This document shows, one piece after another, positions 59,548-64,000 of a DNA stretch of 64,000 nucleotides. Source of the DNA: Thiobacillus thioparus DSM 505 (lineage in GTDB: Bacteria; Pseudomonadota; Gammaproteobacteria; Burkholderiales; Thiobacillaceae); contig NZ_KB891328.1 in NCBI RefSeq assembly GCF_000373385.1, positions 62,001 through 126,000 of the forward strand. Direction: 5' to 3'. Under the pieces are notes generated by a model. That model searched no databases. It saw only the letters and a list, made by a program, of their open reading frames with translations, and was not told where the DNA came from. Both the position numbers and the translations under genes were made by a program. Within the stretch, counting starts at the first letter, position 1. Each line of letters opens with the position of its first letter.

Positions 59548-60243
59548 ATGAGACTTGGATTGGTCATCGACCTCGACGTGTGCGTGGGCTGCCATGCCTG
59601 CGCCATTGCCTGCAAGGAATGGAACGCCTCCGGCACCATCGGCCCGTTGTCCGACTACCAGCCCTACGGTGCCGAGCCGTCGGGCGTGTGGTTCAACCGG
59701 ATTCGCCATTACGAAATGGACGAGTATCCGAACAACAAGACGGTCAACTTCCCGATGTCGTGCATGCACTGCGAGGACGCCGACTGCGTCACCGTGTGCC
59801 CGACCGGCGCCTCTTACAAACGCGCCGAGGACGGCATCGTGCTGATCGATCAGGACAAGTGCATGGGCTGCAACTACTGCTCGTGGGCGTGCCCGTACGG
59901 CGCGCGCGAGCTCGACCGCTCCAGCGGCACCATGAAGAAGTGCACCCTGTGCGTCGACCGCATCTATGATCAGGAACTGCCGGTCGAAGAGCGCCAGCCC
60001 GCATGCGTGCTGACCTGCCCGGCGCACGCCCGCATGTTCGGCGACTTCGACGACCCCGATTCGGCAGTGTCGCGCACCGTGCGCGAGCGTGGCGGCTTCC
60101 CGCTGATGCCCGAGCTCAACTACAACCCGACCAACACCTACCTGCCGCCGCGCCGCAAGCCGGTGATTCCGGTCGATACCCAGCCCAAGAGCGGCCTGAA
60201 GGAAAGCATCAAGCAGTTCGCCAACAAACTGGTGCGCCGTTGA
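59548..60243 (+). CDS. soeB: Sulfite dehydrogenase Fe-S subunit SoeB
   Basis: A 231-residue ferredoxin-type electron-transfer subunit with four cysteine clusters. The first is CVGCHACAIACK (12-23), then CMHCEDADCVTVCP, then CMGCNYCSWACP, then CTLC with CVLTCP. They bind four [4Fe-4S] centres that carry electrons from SoeA to the membrane subunit. No signal peptide. It follows soeA by 32 nt. Confidence 0.93.
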   Translation: MRLGLVIDLDVCVGCHACAIACKEWNASGTIGPLSDYQPYGAEPSGVWFNRIRHYEMDEYPNNKTVNFPMSCMHCEDADCVTVCPTGASYKRAEDGIVLIDQDKCMGCNYCSWACPYGARELDRSSGTMKKCTLCVDRIYDQELPVEERQPACVLTCPAHARMFGDFDDPDSAVSRTVRERGGFPLMPELNYNPTNTYLPPRRKPVIPVDTQPKSGLKESIKQFANKLVRR

Positions 60244-60278
60244 ACCGCGCTGCCTTATAAATTGCGCTAGGAGAATCC

Positions 60279-61217
60279 ATGCATCCCGCTTTCTCAGTCA
60301 TTTTCTTTACCGTTGCGTCGGGCGCCGGTTTCGGCCTGTTCTCGCTGTTGTTTATCGCGGATACGTTCAAACTTGGCGGTGGATTCACGCCCGCCCAACT
60401 CGTCATCGGTGGTCTCGTCGCGATGAGTCTGATCGTGTTCGGCCTGTTGTCGTCCACCTTCCATCTGGCCAACCCGAAAAACGCCTGGCGTGCTTTCAGC
60501 CGCTTCCGTACTTCATGGCTGTCGCGCGAAGGTGTGTTTGCCGTGGTGTTCATGCCGCTGGCGCTGGTTTACCTGGCCAGCGTCTGGTTCGATGCCCCTC
60601 TGTGGCTACGCGAAACCTTCGGTTTCCTGTCGGCCGTACTGGCCTGGATCACGGTGTTTTCCACCGGCATGATCTACGCCTGCCTGAAAACCATCCGCCA
60701 GTGGAACACCCCGCTGGTGCCGGCCAACTACCTGGCGCTGGGTTACGCCAGCGGCAGCCTGCTGCTGCTGCTCGGGGCGGTCATGGCCGGGTTAGACACC
60801 CTGCCCTATATCGCAATGTCGGCACTGATCGTCTCGATCGCCGCGGTGCTGAAGGCGATCTATTATTTCTGGATTCGCAGCCCGGGCCTTACCCCCACGA
60901 TCAATACCGCGACCGGTCTGACTCGCGCCAAGGTCAAACTGCTCGATACCGGACATACTCACGGGACCTTTCTTACCCAGGAGTTCGGCTTCCAGATTGC
61001 ACGTCAGAAGGCCGGCCTGCTCAAGGTGGTGGTGTTTGGGCTGGGCTTTGCACTGCCCGGATTGATGCTGGTGTGGGTCTTCAATGCGCAAGGCGGACAA
61101 GCTGCGGCTGTCGTCGCGGCCTGCGCGGGAATCGCGGGCGCCGCCGTGGAACGCTGGCTGTTTTTCGCAGAAGCGCGCCATGTCGTGAATCTGTATCACG
61201 GCGCGCAGCGCTGTTAA
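60279..61217 (+). CDS. soeC: Sulfite dehydrogenase membrane anchor SoeC (DmsC family)
   Basis: A 312-residue integral membrane protein with about eight helices. It begins MHPAFSVIFFTVASGAGFGL, typical of DmsC/NrfD-like anchors, and contains FHLANPKNAWRAFSRFRTSW. It passes electrons from SoeB to the quinone pool. It completes the soeABC operon, 35 nt after soeB. Confidence 0.92.
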   Translation: MHPAFSVIFFTVASGAGFGLFSLLFIADTFKLGGGFTPAQLVIGGLVAMSLIVFGLLSSTFHLANPKNAWRAFSRFRTSWLSREGVFAVVFMPLALVYLASVWFDAPLWLRETFGFLSAVLAWITVFSTGMIYACLKTIRQWNTPLVPANYLALGYASGSLLLLLGAVMAGLDTLPYIAMSALIVSIAAVLKAIYYFWIRSPGLTPTINTATGLTRAKVKLLDTGHTHGTFLTQEFGFQIARQKAGLLKVVVFGLGFALPGLMLVWVFNAQGGQAAAVVAACAGIAGAAVERWLFFAEARHVVNLYHGAQRC

Positions 61218-61317
61218 ATGGATTCCCGCAACTCGACAAGTGGTATGCTTGGCGTACCCTCGGCTTTGGGTTATATTAGAAAGTTCTAATTTATTCCATT
61301 GCAGGAGTAAGACATCT

Positions 61318-61647
61318 ATGTTCGGATTGTCAGGATTCAAGGAAGTCGATGTCGCCTACGTGGCCGAAATCGCCACCAAGGGCGCGCATCTGATCGATGT
61401 GCGTACCGAGGCCGAAGTGGCGCAGGGCGTGATCGATGGAGCCATTCACATCCCGCTTCATCTACTCCCATTGCGCGCTGCCGACATTCCCCAGGACAAG
61501 CCGGTGGTGATCTACTGCCGCTCGGGCGCACGCTCCGCGCAGGCGTGTGCGTTCATGGCCTCTAAGGGCTATAACAATATGCACAATCTGGCCGGCGGTA
61601 TCATGGCGTGGGCGCGTTCGGGCAATGCACTGAGCCAGCCCCGTTAG
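61318..61647 (+). CDS. Rhodanese-like sulfurtransferase
   Basis: A 109-residue single-domain rhodanese with active-site loop CRSGAR (Cys67) and the entry LIDVRTEAEVAQGVIDGAIHIP. It has no signal peptide, so it acts in the cytoplasm. In sulfur oxidisers a rhodanese-tusA-dsrE2 set moves sulfane sulfur towards the cytoplasmic oxidation route. ATG 61318 follows GCAGGAG; the upstream in-frame start is discarded. Confidence 0.92.
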   Translation: MFGLSGFKEVDVAYVAEIATKGAHLIDVRTEAEVAQGVIDGAIHIPLHLLPLRAADIPQDKPVVIYCRSGARSAQACAFMASKGYNNMHNLAGGIMAWARSGNALSQPR

Positions 61648-61676
61648 GCGAACATTGTAAAGAATGGCCTGATTTT

Positions 61677-61707
61677 CCTATTGCGCAGCAATTTCGGTTG
61701 CAATAGG
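61677..61707 (+). other. Inverted repeat between rhodanese and tusA genes
   Basis: CCTATTGC (61677-61684) and GCAATAGG (61700-61707) form an 8-bp stem with a 15-nt loop. No T-run follows. It could be a weak terminator for the rhodanese transcript or a protein-binding site before tusA. Confidence 0.4.
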
Positions 61708-61782
61708 GGAACTTCTGGTTTAAGGTACCGCAGCGTTTTTTAGTACATGCCGATTTAATGGATTTAATGTAAGGAGAACAAC

Positions 61783-62010
61783 ATGAATTTCGATAAAGAA
61801 CTCGATGCACGTGGTCTGAACTGTCCCCTGCCCATCCTGCGCGCCAAGAAAGCCCTGGCCGAAGTAGCCAGCGGACAAGTGCTGAAAATCCTGTCGACCG
61901 ACCCGGGTTCGGTCAAGGACTTCGCCGCTTTCGCCAAGCAGACCGGCAACGAACTTCTGTCCACTGCCGAGGCAGGTGGCGAGTTCACCTTCTTCATGAA
62001 GAAAAAATAA
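61783..62010 (+). CDS. tusA: TusA family sulfur carrier protein
   Basis: A 75-residue carrier with the hallmark LDARGLNCPLPILRAKKAL; Cys14 receives persulfide sulfur. In sulfur-oxidising bacteria such proteins pass sulfur between rhodanese, DsrE-type proteins and the oxidising enzymes. A clear AAGGAG ribosome site precedes the ATG. Confidence 0.94.
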   Translation: MNFDKELDARGLNCPLPILRAKKALAEVASGQVLKILSTDPGSVKDFAAFAKQTGNELLSTAEAGGEFTFFMKKK

Positions 62011-62027
62011 TAAAAGAAACCCAACCG

Positions 62028-62069
62028 GCGCCGACTGTTCCAAAGAAGAACACACGGCGCTGTTTTTTT
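62028..62069 (+). terminator. Terminator or attenuator between tusA and dsrE2
   Basis: A two-part stem (GCGCCG/CGGCGC and TGTTC/GAACA, separated by a small internal loop) is followed by seven T residues. It lies 17 nt after tusA and before dsrE2, so it should reduce dsrE2 expression relative to tusA unless dsrE2 has its own promoter. Confidence 0.75.
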
Positions 62070-62089
62070 AACGAAACAGGAGAGAGAGC

Positions 62090-62599
62090 ATGGATACCAA
62101 AAAAATGGCCATCATCGCCACCAAGGGCACGCTGGACTGGGCTTACCCCCCGTTCATCCTGGCCTCGACGGCGGCTGCGCTGGGCTACGAAACCCAGATT
62201 TTCTTCACCTTCTACGGCCTCCAGCTCGTCCGCAAGGATCTGTCTGTCCTGAAAGTGAGCCCCTTGGGCAACCCCGGCATGCCGATGAAGATGCCCTTTG
62301 GTCCGAAATGGTTCAAGAGCATCAACTGGAATATGCCCAACGCTATCCAGTCGCTTATCCCCGGTTATGAAAGCGTGGCGACGGCCCTGATGAAGCAGAC
62401 CATCGCCAACAATGGCGTGGCGACCATTCCTGACCTGCGCGAGCTGTGCCAGGAAGCCGAAGTCAAATTCATTGCCTGCCAGATGACCGTCGAACTGTTC
62501 GGCTTCGAACATTCCGATTTCATCGACGGCCTTGAGTACGGCGGTGCGGCGACCTTCTTCGAATTTGCCGGCGAGACCGACATCTGCCTGTTCATTTAA
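62090..62599 (+). CDS. dsrE2: DsrE2-like (DsrE/DsrF/DrsH family) protein
   Basis: A 169-residue protein of the DsrE superfamily. The entry MAIIATKGTLDWAYPPFILA and the FFTFYGLQLVRKD segment are typical of DsrE2. Conserved cysteines are Cys120 and Cys130 (ELCQEAEVKFIACQM). It is thought to take part in intracellular sulfur trafficking with TusA. It ends the sulfur-trafficking set and is followed by a strong terminator. Confidence 0.88.
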   Translation: MDTKKMAIIATKGTLDWAYPPFILASTAAALGYETQIFFTFYGLQLVRKDLSVLKVSPLGNPGMPMKMPFGPKWFKSINWNMPNAIQSLIPGYESVATALMKQTIANNGVATIPDLRELCQEAEVKFIACQMTVELFGFEHSDFIDGLEYGGAATFFEFAGETDICLFI

Positions 62600-62633
62600 G
62601 AAACAGTCGCTGAAGCAGCATTCCCGCATCATG

Positions 62634-62665
62634 AAAAAGAGCCGAATTCATTCGGCTCTTTTTTT
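62634..62665 (+). terminator. Rho-independent terminator after dsrE2
   Basis: A 13-bp stem (62634-62646 with 62651-62663) has a 4-nt loop, and the T-run extends to 62665. It lies 35 nt past the dsrE2 stop. Confidence 0.92.
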
Positions 62666-62807
62666 GTGTGTCTTTTGTACCACATTCGATACAGATTGTT
62701 CAATGGGCTGCGCTGACTGGCTTGTCTAAGCCCCAGTGCACGCGTAGCCTTCAAGTCAGGCCATTCAATAGGCTGATCCGTAATAACTTTGCCCCTAGGA
62801 GACAATA

Positions 62808-64000
62808 ATGAAGTTCACCCGCGTATTCGCATTCATGGCTTTGGCCGGTCTGGCCGGCAGCGCCTATGCCACCAATGGTTATTTTTCGCACGGTTACGGC
62901 ATGAAGGCCAAGGGTATGGGCGGCGCAGCTACGGCCACGTCCGACGACGCCTTCGGCGGCGCGAACAACCCGGCCTCGATGGCATTTGTCGGTAACCGCC
63001 TCGACCTGGGGGTGGATCTGTTCAGCCCGCGGCGTGAAGCTAGCCGTACGGGGTCTGCCGGTTTGGATGGCTCGGCTGACAGCGATTCCAAGTATTTCCT
63101 GATTCCGGAATTCGGCTACAACCACATGCTTAACAATGATGTGGCTGTGGGTGTAACGGTGTATGGCAATGGTGGGATGAACACGAACTATTCAGGTGGT
63201 CAGATCAACTGCGGTGGTGGGCCGGCTAACCTTCTTTGCGGTTCCGGTAAGCTAGGTGTCGATTTGATGCAATTGATTGTTGCTCCCACCGCTGCCTATA
63301 AACTTGCTCCAAACCACTCGATCGGTATTTCCCCGTTGATCGGCTATCAGCGTTTCAAGGCTGAAGGTCTGCAAGCATTTGCAGGGATGTCTTCTGATTC
63401 GACTAATCTTACCAACCGCGGTTACGATGACTCGTTTGGTTATGGCGTACGGATTGGTTATATGGGTAAGCTGTCCCCGACTGTGACCATTGGTGCTGCC
63501 TATGCATCCAAGATGAAATTCGACGAATTTTCCAAGTACAAAGGATTATTTGCTGAGCAAGGTGGCTTTGACATTCCCGAGAACTACAACCTCGGCGTGG
63601 CTTGGGATGCTACTCCCTCAGTCAAGCTGGCATTGGATTACCAGCGTATCAACTATGCCAGCGTGAATTCCATCGCTAACCCGAGCAACAATGCATCCCA
63701 ACTCGGCACAGATAATGGCCCTGGATTTGGCTGGCAGGATATTAATGTGTGGAAACTGGGCGTCGAATACAAGTACAGTCAGCAGATGACGCTACGTGCT
63801 GGCTATAACCATGGCGACAATCCGATCCAGGCACGTGACGCGATGTTCAACATCCTGGCTCCGGGCGTAGTCAAAGATCATATGACCTTGGGCTTTACCT
63901 ATACGCTGGCATCGGGTAACGAGTTGACCATGGCTTATATGCATGCCTTCAAGAATGATGTGACGGGTCCGGATGGTTTGCCTGCCGGTGGCACGGACAA
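62808..64000 (+). CDS. FadL/OmpP1-family outer-membrane transport protein, 5' part only
   Basis: The frame is open from ATG 62808 to the window edge (397 codons), so the 3' end is missing. A signal peptide (ends AYA) is followed by TNGYFSHGYGMKAKGMGGAA, the N-terminal hatch signature of OmpP1/FadL proteins, then beta-barrel strands rich in Gly, Tyr and Asn. FadL proteins carry hydrophobic compounds across the outer membrane. The substrate is unknown; in this setting hydrophobic sulfur species or hydrocarbons are both conceivable. A ribosome site TAGGAGA lies upstream. Confidence 0.9.
   Translation, partial: MKFTRVFAFMALAGLAGSAYATNGYFSHGYGMKAKGMGGAATATSDDAFGGANNPASMAFVGNRLDLGVDLFSPRREASRTGSAGLDGSADSDSKYFLIPEFGYNHMLNNDVAVGVTVYGNGGMNTNYSGGQINCGGGPANLLCGSGKLGVDLMQLIVAPTAAYKLAPNHSIGISPLIGYQRFKAEGLQAFAGMSSDSTNLTNRGYDDSFGYGVRIGYMGKLSPTVTIGAAYASKMKFDEFSKYKGLFAEQGGFDIPENYNLGVAWDATPSVKLALDYQRINYASVNSIANPSNNASQLGTDNGPGFGWQDINVWKLGVEYKYSQQMTLRAGYNHGDNPIQARDAMFNILAPGVVKDHMTLGFTYTLASGNELTMAYMHAFKNDVTGPDGLPAGGTD

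Overview
The window reads as a chromosomal segment of a high-G+C betaproteobacterial sulfur-oxidising chemolithotroph. The nearest type is a Thiobacillus-like organism. This is inferred from the lpt/rpoN/hprK gene order, a soxXYZAB cluster without soxCD nearby, a cytoplasmic sulfite dehydrogenase soeABC, and a rhodanese-tusA-dsrE2 set. I saw no tRNA or rRNA genes, insertion sequences, prophage or CRISPR arrays.

Layout. 1-3.8 kb: the 3' end of a DAHP synthase gene, the 4.5S/SRP RNA, and dnaX-ybaB-recR. 3.8-11 kb: housekeeping genes. These are a DUF1345/DedA membrane pair, purB, a thioredoxin-TPR chaperone, greB, tcdA, and a tightly overlapping operon of ubiX, a LON-domain protein, a PPOX-family flavoprotein and a lipoprotein. 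11.1-19.8 kb: one long leftward run of kdsD-kdsC-lptC-lptA-lptB-rpoN-hpf-ptsN-hprK-rapZ, ending in a NusG-domain-II protein and a Gx transporter. It joins LPS export and Kdo synthesis to the nitrogen-PTS/sigma-54 module. A Kef-type antiporter is divergent.

21.8-36.6 kb: an MSHA-like type IV pilus/secretion cluster of mshM-L-N-E-G-I-J plus a K-like gene and two prepilins. It is bracketed by an NtrC-family response regulator and a membrane histidine kinase. The distal prepilin gene has a textbook sigma-54 promoter, so rpoN, kinase, regulator and pilin can be read as one regulatory circuit. 36.8-42.1 kb: an uncharacterised 562-residue protein, alaS, a DUF1415 protein and a small HMA-like protein with a cysteine tail. 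A strong AT-rich palindrome follows. 42.3-48.8 kb: a six-gene MoxR/Bat-type VWA operon, including a BatB-BatC fusion.

48.8-62.7 kb: a sulfur-oxidation region. soxX-Y-Z-A-B runs leftward with hairpins between several genes. It is followed by an M48 protease, moaC, a secreted unknown protein with a TlpA-type thioredoxin, then soeABC behind a structured leader, and rhodanese-tusA-dsrE2. The genes suggest this division of labour: periplasmic Sox oxidises thiosulfate without SoxCD, sulfane sulfur is carried in the cytoplasm by rhodanese/TusA/DsrE2, and SoeABC oxidises the resulting sulfite at the membrane. MoaC contributes to the cofactor SoeA needs. The window ends inside a FadL/OmpP1-type outer-membrane protein gene.
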